A DNA stretch of 64,000 nt. Origin: Candidatus Poseidoniia archaeon (lineage in GTDB: Archaea; Thermoplasmatota; Poseidoniia; MGIII; CG-Epi1). The number at the start of each line of letters is the position of its first letter. Within the stretch, counting starts at the first letter, position 1. Below, piece by piece: positions 33,437 to 42,384 of this stretch. The notes beneath the pieces are model-generated. The model searched no databases, was not told where the DNA came from, and saw only the letters and a list, made by a program, of their open reading frames with translations. Position numbers and translations under genes: made by a program. The stretch is from NCBI GenBank assembly GCA_030748895.1, contig JASMLC010000002.1, forward strand, positions 81,216 to 145,215, given 5' to 3'.

Positions 33437-36400
33437 GTGAAGCGGTTCATGACGCTGCTGCTGGTCGCCCTGCTGGCACTACCAACGCTGGCAGGGATGC
33501 TGCCGGCTGGGGCGATGCCCGTATCACCTGATGGGGTCGAGCTGCCGGCGGAAACGGCGTCGCTGGTCGACCCGCGGCTGGCGCTGATGGCTGCCCAGCC
33601 GGGGCGCATTGGTGAATTGGGGGGAACGCCAGCCCCCGAAGGGCAGATTTCGGTAATCATGCGTGTGGATGATTTACGTGGCGAGCACCGCACCTACGTT
33701 GTGTCCTTAGGTGGTGAAGTCGTATCCTGGTTTCCCAGATTCGAGACATTCGGGGCAATCGTGCCGCTCAATGCGCTACCATCACTAACATGGCTTCCTG
33801 GACTGGTGTGGCTCGAGCCGGACGTTATGTTCTACCCGGCGCTCGACAACAGCGTCGCGTCGCTGCGCACGACCGACGTCTGGTCGCAGTTCGGCTTCCG
33901 GGGCGAGAACGTGACGATTGCGATTCTCGATACTGGCGTCGACTTCGCGCATGAGTCTCTCGACGACCTTGACGATATCAGCTCGACCGACGACCCGAAG
34001 ATAGCAGTCGACGCGGACGGTAAGCTGGCGTTCTACAACGCTAACACTGACAAGGAATACCCCGACGAGCAGCCGCACGACTCCGGCAGCCACGGCACGC
34101 ATGTGGCGGGCATCGCGGCCGGCACCGGCGGGCCTTCGGGAACCTACGCCGGGATGGCCCCGCAGGCGCGGCTCGCCGGGGTCATCGCACTCGACGGCGG
34201 CGGTGGCGACACCAACGACCTGCTGCGGTCGGTAAACTGGACGATTTCCAACCGCGACCGCTTCAACATCCGCGTCATGTCGCTCTCGCTGGGCGGGCCG
34301 GTCGTGATTCCCGGTGCGACCAATGACGGGCAATCGTCGATTTCGCAGGCGCTCGACAACGCTGTCGAGAACGGCATCGTGACGACGGTCGCCATCGGCA
34401 ACGGCAACCTGGGCGTCGCGGCGCACCCCGGCTCGGTGACCTACCCGGGCGACAGCGAACGCGCGATTACCGTCGGCTCGGTCAACGACAACCACAACCG
34501 CGAAATCTACTCGTCGCGCGGCCCGACTGGCGACGGCCGTCTCAAGCCCGATGTGATGGCGCCCGGTGGTGGCGTGATGTCCGCCCAGAAAGGAAGCGGC
34601 GACGGCTACGTCTCCTATTCCGGGACGAGCATGTCGGCGCCGCACGTCGCCGGCCTTGCCGCATTGATGGTGCAGGCCAACCCGCAGATGCGGCCCGACG
34701 CCGCCAGCAGTCCCTATAAGCAAATCATGCGCGAGACCAGCGACCACCGCGTCCCGTTCGACCTGGATTGCGGCGAGTTATACTCGCCCAACAACTGCTA
34801 CGGCTGGGGCACGGTCGATGCGCTCGGCGCGGTGCGGCGAGCACTCGACCTGCGCTCCGGCTCCATTGCGGGGCCGCCCGAAATTCCGGTGCTCGAGAAC
34901 GGCAGCTTCACGCTCGCGATGGATTACACCCGCACCGAGCACACGACTCGCGGCGAGGATGGCGGCACCATCCAGGACTACCCGCAAGGCGAGCAGCCCG
35001 ATTCGGTGCGGGTCGAGGCGCGCTGGTCAGCGTCCTGGCCGGCGCCCAGCAACTTCGAACTGGACGCCGATGCCGCCGACGGGCTGACCGCCGAGGCGGC
35101 CTTCGCCTCTGGCGTCGATGGCGGCGAGCGATTCGTGCGCGGCTGGTTCAACTACACCGGCGAGCCGGCAGCGGGCGCGGTGCTCATCTCGTACCCGACG
35201 CTGCGCTTCGACCTCGGGGCGCCGGTCGCTGTCACCGAGACGCAGCTACGCGCCAGCTACGCGCTTAACAACAATCCCGGCATTTCCCGGTCTCTGGAGG
35301 TCAGCAGCTACAGCGACCCGCCCGACCTGCGCATCGAGGAGCTGCGGCTGCAGCCCGAGGTGCCGCTGCCCGAAGAGGAGGTGCAGCTGATCGCGCGCAT
35401 CGTCAACGAAGGTCTCGGCCGAGCGCGCAGCTTCAGCGTCGAGTTCAGCCTCGACGGCGAGCCGCTCGGCACCCGTGAGGGGTCGTTAGACCCTGAACAG
35501 GCGCTGAACCTTGCGCTGCCGTGGACCGCGGTGCTCGGCGAGCACGAGTTCACCGCATTGCTGGTTGACATCTCGCCCACTGATGCTGATGATTCTGACC
35601 ACAGCGCCACGCTCTCGGCAACAGTCACTGACATTATTGATACGCAGCCGCCGCTGGCGTTCATCACCGCGCCGCACGAAAACGAAATCCTCTCCGGGAC
35701 CGTTACAGTCAGCGGCACCGCGAGCGACAACTACGCGGTGCGTCGGGTCGAGGTGCGTGTCGCGCCCAACGCATGGGAGACCGCTTCCGGCACCATTGAC
35801 TGGGGCTGGGAATGGAACACAACAGCTGACCTGAACGGTCGCTACCGGATTGAGGCGCGGGCGTGGGACGGCTTTAATTACTCGTCGTCGGCGACAGTCG
35901 AGGTCGAAATAACCAACGACGACGCCAACCGGCGGCCCACCGCACGGCTCTCGGCGGAGCCGCTCGAGCTCGAGTTCGGCGAGCCCGTGAGCTTCAGTGG
36001 AAACGGTTCCAGCGACGACTCGCAAGTCGCCGGCTACGCCTTCGATTTCGGCGATGGCGACGCCACCGGCTGGGCTTCGCAGTCGTGGGCGCGCCACACC
36101 TACCTCTCACCGGGCAGCTACACGGCAACGCTCGAGGTGCAGGACGACGAGGGCGCGCACTCTTCGGCGCCCGCCAGCGTTACTATCATGGTCCTCGACG
36201 AGCAGCCCAACCGGCCGCCACTGGCGCTGATTGCGCTGCCGCAGCCGGGCACGCAGCTCTCCGCAGGGGTGGTGGCGCTCTCGGCTGCCGGCAGCAGCGA
36301 CCCGGACGGCGACCCGCTGCTCTTTAGCTGGAGCAGCGACCGCGACGGCCACCTCGTGACGACCTCCTCGTTCGAGACGTCTGCGACGCTCTCGGCCGGC

Positions 36401-36595
36401 GCGCACATCCTGACGCTGGAGGTGCGTGACGGCGAGGGAGGTGAAACGACCGCGACAGTCGCGGTCGAGGTCCGCGCTATCGAACGCGAAGACTCGTCAT
36501 TCCTGCCCGCGCCGGGTGCGTGGATGACGGCGGTCGCCCTCGCCGGCGTCAGTCTTCTTCTGGCTGCCAGACGTGACCGGTCTCGTCGAGGTTGA
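33437..36595 (+). CDS. Secreted subtilisin-like serine protease (S8) with PKD-type repeats and C-terminal anchor
   Basis: This 1052-residue protein has a GTG start 25 bases after the TATA-like ACTTATCA. A signal peptide comes first, then a propeptide-like region. The S8 catalytic domain has Asp165 (ILDTGVD), His219 (GSHGTHVAG) and Ser398 (SGTSMSAPHVAG). After residue 470 come beta domains: a CARDB-like module (PDLRIEELRLQPEV), an Ig-like module (PPLAFITAPHENEILSGTVT) and two PKD-like modules (YAFDFGDGDATGW; LLFSWSSDRDG). The C-terminus is a Pro-Gly-Ala turn, a helix and a basic end (LLLAARRDRSRRG). It should degrade extracellular protein at the cell surface, upstream of M28 and dipeptide uptake. 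It overlaps the convergent 36549 gene by 47 bases. Confidence 0.95.
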   Translation: MKRFMTLLLVALLALPTLAGMLPAGAMPVSPDGVELPAETASLVDPRLALMAAQPGRIGELGGTPAPEGQISVIMRVDDLRGEHRTYVVSLGGEVVSWFPRFETFGAIVPLNALPSLTWLPGLVWLEPDVMFYPALDNSVASLRTTDVWSQFGFRGENVTIAILDTGVDFAHESLDDLDDISSTDDPKIAVDADGKLAFYNANTDKEYPDEQPHDSGSHGTHVAGIAAGTGGPSGTYAGMAPQARLAGVIALDGGGGDTNDLLRSVNWTISNRDRFNIRVMSLSLGGPVVIPGATNDGQSSISQALDNAVENGIVTTVAIGNGNLGVAAHPGSVTYPGDSERAITVGSVNDNHNREIYSSRGPTGDGRLKPDVMAPGGGVMSAQKGSGDGYVSYSGTSMSAPHVAGLAALMVQANPQMRPDAASSPYKQIMRETSDHRVPFDLDCGELYSPNNCYGWGTVDALGAVRRALDLRSGSIAGPPEIPVLENGSFTLAMDYTRTEHTTRGEDGGTIQDYPQGEQPDSVRVEARWSASWPAPSNFELDADAADGLTAEAAFASGVDGGERFVRGWFNYTGEPAAGAVLISYPTLRFDLGAPVAVTETQLRASYALNNNPGISRSLEVSSYSDPPDLRIEELRLQPEVPLPEEEVQLIARIVNEGLGRARSFSVEFSLDGEPLGTREGSLDPEQALNLALPWTAVLGEHEFTALLVDISPTDADDSDHSATLSATVTDIIDTQPPLAFITAPHENEILSGTVTVSGTASDNYAVRRVEVRVAPNAWETASGTIDWGWEWNTTADLNGRYRIEARAWDGFNYSSSATVEVEITNDDANRRPTARLSAEPLELEFGEPVSFSGNGSSDDSQVAGYAFDFGDGDATGWASQSWARHTYLSPGSYTATLEVQDDEGAHSSAPASVTIMVLDEQPNRPPLALIALPQPGTQLSAGVVALSAAGSSDPDGDPLLFSWSSDRDGHLVTTSSFETSATLSAGAHILTLEVRDGEGGETTATVAVEVRAIEREDSSFLPAPGAWMTAVALAGVSLLLAARRDRSRRG

Positions 36596-36854
36596 AGACC
36601 TCACGCAACAGTTCGTCGGTGAACCGCTTTCCAATCGAGGTCTCGGCCTGAATATATTCCTCCAGCTCGCCGAGGTCAATCTCGCCGTCGGGGCCGAAGG
36701 CCACCGGCGATTCGGCGAAGCGGAAGCGCACTTCCTGCGCGCCGCGGTCGAAGCTGAACTCCTCGAGGTAACCGGCTTCGCGCATCAACTCGCCCAGATC
36801 CACCAGCCGCTTGCCGCGTGCGGTGGAATCAACCCGGAAGGCGATAGTGGTCAT
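36549..36854 (-). CDS. Conserved-looking acidic hypothetical protein
   Basis: This 101-residue protein begins MTTIAFRVDSTARGKRLVDL and has high Glu/Asp content, no membrane segment and no cysteine. Predicted features are a short beta start followed by helices (LGELEEYIQAE; RFTDELLREVF). Its 3' end lies antisense within the last 47 bases of the subtilase gene. It may be the last gene of the RNase Z-QueD minus-strand group, 49 bases downstream of QueD. No family is recognised. Confidence 0.65.
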   Translation of the reverse strand: MTTIAFRVDSTARGKRLVDLGELMREAGYLEEFSFDRGAQEVRFRFAESPVAFGPDGEIDLGELEEYIQAETSIGKRFTDELLREVFNLDETGHVWQPEED

Positions 36855-36903
36855 GCGGGCGTAGCGGCAGCCGGCTAAAAACTGTGACCCCCGGGCGCCC
36901 GCG

Positions 36904-37266
36904 TCAGCCGGCGAACTCGACGCGCGAGGTCTCGTTCTCCCACAGCACCAGCTTGCGCAGCTGCGGCAGGCTCGGCGCCAGCCGTTCCCAGAGCCATGCG
37001 ACCAGCACCTCGCTGGTCGGGTTCTCCAGCCCCGGAAGGTCGTTGAGGTAGTTGTGGTCGACCTGCGCTTTCAGCGACGCGAACGCCTCTTCGAGTAGTG
37101 CGAAATCGACCACCATCCCGGTCGCGGGGTCCATCTCGCCTTCAACGTGGATTTCGAGCCGGAAGGCCTGACCGTAGACCCGCCTACAGGGATGGCCTGC
37201 GGGGACGCGCGTCAGCTTGCGCGCCGACTCGAAACGGATGATATGGACCAGTTTGTGGACGCCCAC
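36904..37266 (-). CDS. QueD/6-pyruvoyl-tetrahydropterin synthase-like protein lacking the zinc histidines
   Basis: This 120-residue protein has a GTG start directly after the RNase Z-like stop. The fold signature is clear: FESARKL, VPAGHPCRRVYGQAFRLEIHVEG, DPATGMVVDFALLEEAF, DHNYLND, NPTSEVLVAWLWERL and a final WENETSRVEF. Family members bind zinc through one His after Phe-x-x-Ala and a His-Gly-His; here these read Arg16 and Tyr31-Gly-Gln33. The catalytic-type Cys27 remains. It may be a metal-free paralogue, or the reaction may differ from making 6-carboxytetrahydropterin. QueC (11493-12161) suggests a link to archaeosine synthesis, but this is inference. Confidence 0.8.
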   Translation of the reverse strand: MGVHKLVHIIRFESARKLTRVPAGHPCRRVYGQAFRLEIHVEGEMDPATGMVVDFALLEEAFASLKAQVDHNYLNDLPGLENPTSEVLVAWLWERLAPSLPQLRKLVLWENETSRVEFAG

Positions 37267-38007
37267 TCAGCAGGTGACGACATCGCCCGATTCGGGGATG
37301 GTCCACTTGCGCTGGCGGTATTTCTTGAGGATATCCTTCTTCTGCTTGCGCAGGTCGCGCTGCAGGTGGACCAGCGCCATCTGCTTTGGTCGCGCCAGGT
37401 CATGCAGTCGCTCCAGCTGGACCAGGCTGCAGTGGGTCTTGGTCTGCCCGTCCTCAAGGTATGCCTCGTGCACCAGCAGGTTGGCTCCCGTGTAGAGCTT
37501 GGCGGCGGTGGGGGTGAACATCCCGTCACCCGAGTAGCAGAACACCTTCTGCGGCGAGCCCGCTTCGAGGCGCAGCCCGAGGTTCTGGACGCTGTGGCGC
37601 GTGTTGACGACGCGCAGGTTCCAGTCGTCCCAGCGGTGCGACCGCTGTAGCTCGCGGAAACGTAGTGTGAAGGGAATGTGCTTGACCATCCCGGGGTACG
37701 CCATCTCCATCAGCCGCTCGAGGTGGCGCTGGCTCCCGACCGGGCCGAAGAGGTAGAATGGGCGCGTGCGGCCATCTTCCCACATGCGCATCAGCAACGC
37801 CGGCAGTCCGAAGACGTGGTCAGCGTGGAAATGCGAGATAAATACACCATCGAGGAAGTCGGGCCGGACCGAAATCTTCCACACTTCGGATGGTGTGTTG
37901 GCACCACACTCGACCAGCATGCGTCGTCCGGCTGCCTCTACCAGCAGGCAGACGTTGGTCTGCGTCTCGTCGAATGCCTCACCGACACCCAGGAAACTGA
38001 TTTTCAT
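37267..38007 (-). CDS. Metallo-beta-lactamase-fold hydrolase, RNase Z-like
   Basis: This 246-residue protein has an N-terminal MKISFLGVGEAFDETQTN strand-turn, the metal motif SHFHADHVFGLPALL (HxHxDH), later HS in NTRHSVQNLGLRLE, and CYSGDG and VHEA near the C-terminus. The arrangement follows RNase Z/ElaC-type enzymes that cut the 3' trailer of pre-tRNA, though the exosite arm is not obvious and another MBL activity is possible. It is immediately upstream of the QueD-like gene. Confidence 0.8.
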   Translation of the reverse strand: MKISFLGVGEAFDETQTNVCLLVEAAGRRMLVECGANTPSEVWKISVRPDFLDGVFISHFHADHVFGLPALLMRMWEDGRTRPFYLFGPVGSQRHLERLMEMAYPGMVKHIPFTLRFRELQRSHRWDDWNLRVVNTRHSVQNLGLRLEAGSPQKVFCYSGDGMFTPTAAKLYTGANLLVHEAYLEDGQTKTHCSLVQLERLHDLARPKQMALVHLQRDLRKQKKDILKKYRQRKWTIPESGDVVTC

Positions 38008-38153
38008 GTTCTCGCCCCGCTTGATTCATTTTTCATAGTTTGTTTCACCTCGCGCTGCTGGACGCCCGTTCCCGGCACTAAATACCATGGCCAGAACAAC
38101 GAGCTTTTCGCCGCATACTTCCGAATTATTTAATAATTGCGCAGGAAATCGCT

Positions 38154-38672
38154 TCAGCGCGAGCGGCGGTGCCCCTCGAGGTAGTGGTAGACCGAGCCGT
38201 GCTCGGCCCCCGCGAGCAGCATCCCCAGCGCGACCTTGGCCGCCTCGACCGCCTCGAGCGAGCCAAGCAGCGCTACCGTATGCCCCTGCACCGCCATGCG
38301 GGCGTTGCTCTGCTCCTCGATGATGCGGCGTGTCTTGCCGTTGCGACCGATGACCCTGCCGCGCATCCGCTCCAGCCGCTTGCGCGAGTGGCCGGTGTGG
38401 TCGCGGATATCGACCACTTCAAGGTAGGTCTCGGGGTCGAGCAGCTCGCGTGCCGTCTCCGGGGAAAAGCCGCGGCCGATGGCGCGCACGACCGCCAGCA
38501 GCTGCAGCGCCAGCAGCGCGTCGCCCCGCTCGGGCTGGACGACGCGCACCATCCCGGTCCGCGAGTCAATTTCGAGGGTACAGCCGGTGGCGTCCTCGAA
38601 CTCCTTGCGGGTTTCTCCGTCGTGGCCTATGAGCACCCCGATGCGACGTTGCGGAATCCTCACGTACTCCAT
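38154..38672 (-). CDS. KH-domain RNA-binding protein, Dim2/Pno1-like
   Basis: This 172-residue protein has two KH modules: VRIPQRRIGVLIGHDGETRK near the N-terminus (GxxG = GHDG) and RGRVIGRNGKTRRIIEEQSNARMAVQG in the second half (GRNG). This is the layout of archaeal/eukaryotic Dim2/Pno1, which helps 3'-end maturation of small-subunit rRNA. It overlaps the RIO1 gene by 13 bases; aIF1A-RIO1-KH is a conserved archaeal cluster for small-subunit biogenesis and initiation. Confidence 0.92.
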   Translation of the reverse strand: MEYVRIPQRRIGVLIGHDGETRKEFEDATGCTLEIDSRTGMVRVVQPERGDALLALQLLAVVRAIGRGFSPETARELLDPETYLEVVDIRDHTGHSRKRLERMRGRVIGRNGKTRRIIEEQSNARMAVQGHTVALLGSLEAVEAAKVALGMLLAGAEHGSVYHYLEGHRRSR

Positions 38673-39409
38673 TGCTCGACCTCCTGTCGCGACAGCCCCG
38701 GCAGCCGCTTGCGGAACCAGCGGTGGATATTGCCAAGGTCGCGCTCATGCAGCTCTGCGAAGCGTGGATGCTGGCGAGGTACCGCCTGCCCCACGTCGAT
38801 AATGCAGGGCTGCTCGCGCACGTTAAGCACGTTGTATTCCGACAGGTCGCCGTGCGCCAGCCCCGCGCCGTGGTACGCCTTCACCGAGCCCATCAGCGCC
38901 TGCAGGAACTCGCGCGGTTCCTCGGGCGGCAGCTCGCGCAGCGTTGGATAGGGGTGGTAGCGCCAGCCGCGGTACTGCATCACCAGCAGGTTGCGGTGGA
39001 CGTGGAACGGCTGCGGTACGCTGGCGCCAGCGGCGTGCATCAGGTGCAGGTTCTTGAATTCCTTCTGCGCCCAGGTGAAAATCCGGTCGCGGTGCGACTT
39101 GCCGCTGTGCGGGAAGCGCGGGTCGCCATCAAGGTAGGGCGCCAGCTTGCGGAAGGTGGCAGTGCTGAGCCGGTAGATTTTCACGGCGCGGTTGCGCCCG
39201 TCGCGCGTCTTGCCGCGGAAGACGTTCGCCTCCTTGCCGGTGGCGATGATGTTTTCGAGCGTGTGCAGCACGCCGCGGCTGAAGAGCTGCTGGATGGCGT
39301 GCAACGTCGGCTCGTCAAACACCGCGTCGAGTGTCTTGCGTCCGTCGCGGTCGCCCGCGCGTACAAGCTGCCCCCGCTGTCGGTCCAGCCTCAGCAGGCT
39401 CTCTTCCAT
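38660..39409 (-). CDS. rio1: RIO1-family atypical serine protein kinase
   Basis: This 249-residue protein shows RIO kinase motifs: IATGKEANVFRG (nucleotide loop), RAVKIYRLSTATF (catalytic Lys and the RIO1-type STATFK-like segment), WAQKEFKNLHLMHAAG, GLAHGDLSEYNVL (catalytic loop) and CIIDVGQAVPRQHPRF (metal-binding Asp). The family phosphorylates or acts as an ATPase in late 40S/30S subunit maturation. It overlaps aIF1A by one base and the KH gene by 13. Confidence 0.96.
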   Translation of the reverse strand: MEESLLRLDRQRGQLVRAGDRDGRKTLDAVFDEPTLHAIQQLFSRGVLHTLENIIATGKEANVFRGKTRDGRNRAVKIYRLSTATFRKLAPYLDGDPRFPHSGKSHRDRIFTWAQKEFKNLHLMHAAGASVPQPFHVHRNLLVMQYRGWRYHPYPTLRELPPEEPREFLQALMGSVKAYHGAGLAHGDLSEYNVLNVREQPCIIDVGQAVPRQHPRFAELHERDLGNIHRWFRKRLPGLSRQEVEQWST

Positions 39410-39783
39410 CAGTAAATGTCCAGGATTTCCGGTATCAGGTCCTGCCGCTTCAGGTTGGCGCTTTGCGTCGCCGTGTAGCGGAACTTGACGTCAGCCTTCG
39501 AATCCTGGAACGACCACGGGACGATAATCAGCAGGTCGTTCTCGCGCACCCACATCCGGCGCCGCAGCTTGCCGGGGATGCGCCCCATGCGCCGCTTGCC
39601 ATCCTCGCAGATGAGCTGCAGCCGGCTGCCGCCCTGGAAGGTCTCGGCGACGGCGAACATTTCCCCTTTGGGGCGATACGGCAGCGGCAGCCGCAACGTA
39701 TGTTTCTGCCCCTCCTTGTCTTCAATGGTGACTTTTACGCTCTGCTTGAATCCGCGCTTTTTGTCGTCGCTGGGGACTGCCAC
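39409..39783 (-). CDS. eif1a: Translation initiation factor aIF1A
   Basis: 124 residues from GTG 39783, chosen because the TATA element at 39804-39813 lies 25 bases upstream; GTG at 39795 would sit too close to it. The OB-fold region has EMFAVAETFQGGSRLQLICEDGKRRMGRIPGKLRRRMWVRENDLLIIVPW (shown as successive motifs EMFAVAE, RLQLICEDG, GRIPGKLRRR, WVRENDLL), diagnostic of eIF1A. It binds the A site of the small ribosomal subunit during initiation. It is the first gene of the aIF1A-RIO1-KH operon. Confidence 0.95.
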   Translation of the reverse strand: MAVPSDDKKRGFKQSVKVTIEDKEGQKHTLRLPLPYRPKGEMFAVAETFQGGSRLQLICEDGKRRMGRIPGKLRRRMWVRENDLLIIVPWSFQDSKADVKFRYTATQSANLKRQDLIPEILDIY

Positions 39784-39803
39784 ATCGTGCGGCACATCCA
39801 GAC

Positions 39804-39813
39804 GGTTATAAGC
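39804..39813. promoter_or_regulatory. TATA element upstream of aIF1A, in the divergent gap to gcvT
   Basis: GGTTATAAGC (GCTTATAACC on the minus strand) is 25 bases from the aIF1A start. It is also the only TATA-like sequence before gcvT (ATG 39863, 55 bases away), so it might serve both directions; the plus-strand use would imply a short leader. Confidence 0.55.
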
Positions 39814-39862
39814 ATTGAGTCGCGCCCCAACGGTTTTTCCCCGTCGGCGGGGTGCGGTCGCG

Positions 39863-40891
39863 ATGCACCACACCCCGCTCCATGCAAGCCACAGGGCCCT
39901 CGGCGCGCGGCTGGTCGACTTCGCCGGCTGGGAAATGCCCATCCAGTTCGAAGGCATCATCGCTGAACACCGTGCGGTGCGGTCGGCCGCGGGCGTCTTC
40001 GATGTCTCGCACATGGGGCAGCTTTTCGTTCGTGGCCCGAAGGCGGCGGCGTTTCTGGCGTGGGTGACAACATGGGATATCCGCAACCTCGAGCCGGGGC
40101 GCTGCCGTTACTGCCACATCCTCGACGAACAGGGCTGCATCATCGATGACACGATAGTCTACTGCCTCGCCCCCGACGAGTTCCTGCTGGTGCCCAACGC
40201 CGCCACGACCGGTCGCATTGCGGACTGGCTTGCGACGCACATCGCCGACTTCAACGCGACGCTGGAAGACCGCAGTGCGGAGCTGGCGTGCATTGCGCTG
40301 CAAGGCCCTGACGCGCCACGACTGCTCGAGATGCATCTCGCATTGGCGGTCGAGCCGTTCAGCCACACGCGGCAGGGTGAATTCATTGTCAGCGGCACGG
40401 GATATACGGGCGAGCCGGGGTGCGAAATCATCCTGCCGCGCGACGCGGCGCTGGCGCAATGGGAGGCGCTGCTGGCGCTCGGAGCCGCGCCGTGCGGGCT
40501 TGGCGCGCGTGACACGCTGCGGCTCGAGCGCGGAATGCTGCTCTCGGGGACTGATTTTGACGGGGGCCAGACGCCGCTCGAGGCGAATTGCGGCTGGGTC
40601 ATCGGCTGGGGCCACCAGTTCATCGGCCGCGAGCCGCTGCTGGCGCAGCGCGGCAGCGGCTACGCGGTGCTGCGCGGCATCCAGCTTGGGGAGCGCGGCG
40701 TTCCGCGCCCCGGCTGCGAGGTTTTCCACGCCGGCGAACGCGTCGGCCAGCTCACGAGCGGGACGCTCTCTCCATCGCTGGGGACTGGCATCGGCCTCGC
40801 CTACCTCAACCTCAAGCCGGGGACCGCGGTGACGGTCGCCGTGCGCGGAAAACACTTAAACGCGCGCGTGGTGCGGCCGCCGTTCCAGTGA
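39863..40891 (+). CDS. gcvT: Glycine cleavage system T protein (aminomethyltransferase)
   Basis: 342 residues from ATG 39863. Motifs are HRALGARLVDFAGWEMPIQF, EHRAVRSAAGVFDVSHMGQ, the folate-site ALQGPDAPRLLE, SGTGYTGEPGCEI, LGARDTLRLERGM and SGTLSPSLGTGIGLAYL. It transfers the methylene group from aminomethyl-lipoyl H protein to tetrahydrofolate. It is coupled to gcvH by GTGA overlap; gcvP and the L protein are not in the window. Confidence 0.95.
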   Translation: MHHTPLHASHRALGARLVDFAGWEMPIQFEGIIAEHRAVRSAAGVFDVSHMGQLFVRGPKAAAFLAWVTTWDIRNLEPGRCRYCHILDEQGCIIDDTIVYCLAPDEFLLVPNAATTGRIADWLATHIADFNATLEDRSAELACIALQGPDAPRLLEMHLALAVEPFSHTRQGEFIVSGTGYTGEPGCEIILPRDAALAQWEALLALGAAPCGLGARDTLRLERGMLLSGTDFDGGQTPLEANCGWVIGWGHQFIGREPLLAQRGSGYAVLRGIQLGERGVPRPGCEVFHAGERVGQLTSGTLSPSLGTGIGLAYLNLKPGTAVTVAVRGKHLNARVVRPPFQ

Positions 40892-41265
40892 GCGACATAC
40901 CCGAAGAACTGCTCTACGCCGAGTCGCACGAGTGGCTGCGCCAGCACGATGACGGGACCTGCGTCCTCGGCATCAGCGACCACGCCCAGCAGGCGCTCTC
41001 CGACGTGGTGTTCGTCGAACTACCGGCGGTCGGCGACACTTTTGGCGCGGGAGACAGGGTTGCTGTCGCCGAGTCGGTCAAGGCCGCCAGCGATATCTAC
41101 GCGCCGGTGGCGGGCGAAATAACCGAGGTCAACCAGCAGCTGGAAGAGGCGCCCGAATTGCTGAACGAGTCGCCCTACGAGCTCGGCTGGATTGTTGCCT
41201 TCCGGCCTGCCGCGGAGTCGCAGGGCTTGCTTGACGCGGCGGCCTACCGTCAGGCCATAGAGTGA
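40888..41265 (+). CDS. gcvH: Glycine cleavage system H protein
   Basis: This 125-residue protein has a GTG start at 40888 overlapping the gcvT stop. It carries the lipoyl-attachment segment ESVKAASDIYAPVAGEI with the modified Lys, preceded by LGISDHAQQALSDVVFVELP and followed by LNESPYELGWIVAF. It shuttles the aminomethyl group between P, T and L proteins. It overlaps the next gene by GTGA. Confidence 0.96.
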   Translation: MSDIPEELLYAESHEWLRQHDDGTCVLGISDHAQQALSDVVFVELPAVGDTFGAGDRVAVAESVKAASDIYAPVAGEITEVNQQLEEAPELLNESPYELGWIVAFRPAAESQGLLDAAAYRQAIE

Positions 41266-42245
41266 TTCCCCACTTGAAAGTGCAGCGCGCCGACGCCGAA
41301 ACAGCACGCGCCCGGCTTGAGCGGGAAGGGCTGCTGCATCCCGACTTCCGCGCGCAGCACGACGGCGACTTCGTCCTCTGGCCGCTGGCGGGCGCAGCCG
41401 AGGGCGAAATCGTGCAATGCAAGGGGCGGCCGGCGCGCGCCATCGGGCGCGACTACCGCGACGCGCTGTCGCCTGAGTTGCGCAAGCTGGCGCCGCGCGC
41501 GTTTGATATGCTGGGCCACGTTGGAATCCTGCGGCTCTCCGACGAGGCACAGCCCCATGTCACGGCCATCGCGCAGGCGTTACTGGAGAGTCACGCCAAC
41601 CTGCGGACGGTGGCGGTCGACAGCGGCGTTGGCGGGCAGTGGCGCGTACGGAACCTCGCGGTGGTTGCTGGCGATGACGACCTCGTCGTGCTGCATCGCG
41701 AAAACAATCTCCGTTTCGAGGTTGATTTGCAGCAGGTCTTTTTTTCGCCGCGGCTGGCGGGTGAGCGGGCGCGCATTGCGGCGCTGGTGCGGCCGGGCGA
41801 GCGGATGCTAGACGCGTTTGCCGGGGTGGGGCCGTTCGCCATCACCGCCGCCCGGGCTGGAGCGCAGGCGGTCGCCATCGACGGAAATCCTGCCGCCGAA
41901 AAATGGGCTTTGCGTAATTGTGAGTTTAATAACCTGTCATCTGAGAGCTTTGAGTTCCACACTGGCCTGGCGGAGGAGCTGGTACCGAGACTCGGGAGCT
42001 TCGACCGCGTCGTGGCGAACCACCCCACCGGCTCGCTCGCTTTCATCGCCACCGGCCTCGCCGCGCTCGCGCCGGGCGGGGTGCTACACCTCTACTTGCT
42101 GGCTGACCGCAAAGCGCCGGAATTGCCGGCCGGAGTCGCGGAGGAGCTGAGCGATTTCGCCAGCGTCAGCGGCTCGCGAATGGTGCACCCCTACTCGCCC
42201 GGACGGGAGCTGAGGGTGCTGGACCTGCTGCGGAAAAGCTCCTAA
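41262..42245 (+). CDS. Trm5-like tRNA (guanine-N1) methyltransferase
   Basis: This 327-residue protein has a GTG start at 41262. The N-terminal and central parts match Trm5 (LSPELRKLAPRAFDMLGHVGILRL; LRFEVDLQQVFFSPRLAGER). The SAM-binding Rossmann core has MLDAFAGVGPFAITAARAGA and AIDGNPAAEKW. The active-site loop is VVANHPTGSLAF where Trm5 and Trm5-like TYW2 enzymes have Asn-Leu-Pro or Asn-Pro-Pro. It probably makes m1G37 or a wyosine intermediate in tRNA. Its place in the gcv operon looks incidental. Confidence 0.85.
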   Translation: MIPHLKVQRADAETARARLEREGLLHPDFRAQHDGDFVLWPLAGAAEGEIVQCKGRPARAIGRDYRDALSPELRKLAPRAFDMLGHVGILRLSDEAQPHVTAIAQALLESHANLRTVAVDSGVGGQWRVRNLAVVAGDDDLVVLHRENNLRFEVDLQQVFFSPRLAGERARIAALVRPGERMLDAFAGVGPFAITAARAGAQAVAIDGNPAAEKWALRNCEFNNLSSESFEFHTGLAEELVPRLGSFDRVVANHPTGSLAFIATGLAALAPGGVLHLYLLADRKAPELPAGVAEELSDFASVSGSRMVHPYSPGRELRVLDLLRKSS

Positions 42246-42384
42246 TGTCAAACGATTGTACCACTTATCTTAAATAGTAGTTCCAGCGGACTGGGGTGTT
42301 ACTTTATTATCACCCTTCGGGATGGAAGGAGACTGCGCTCATTCTATGAGTACGGTAAAGGACAAAACAGCGAAGGTGTGTAAA

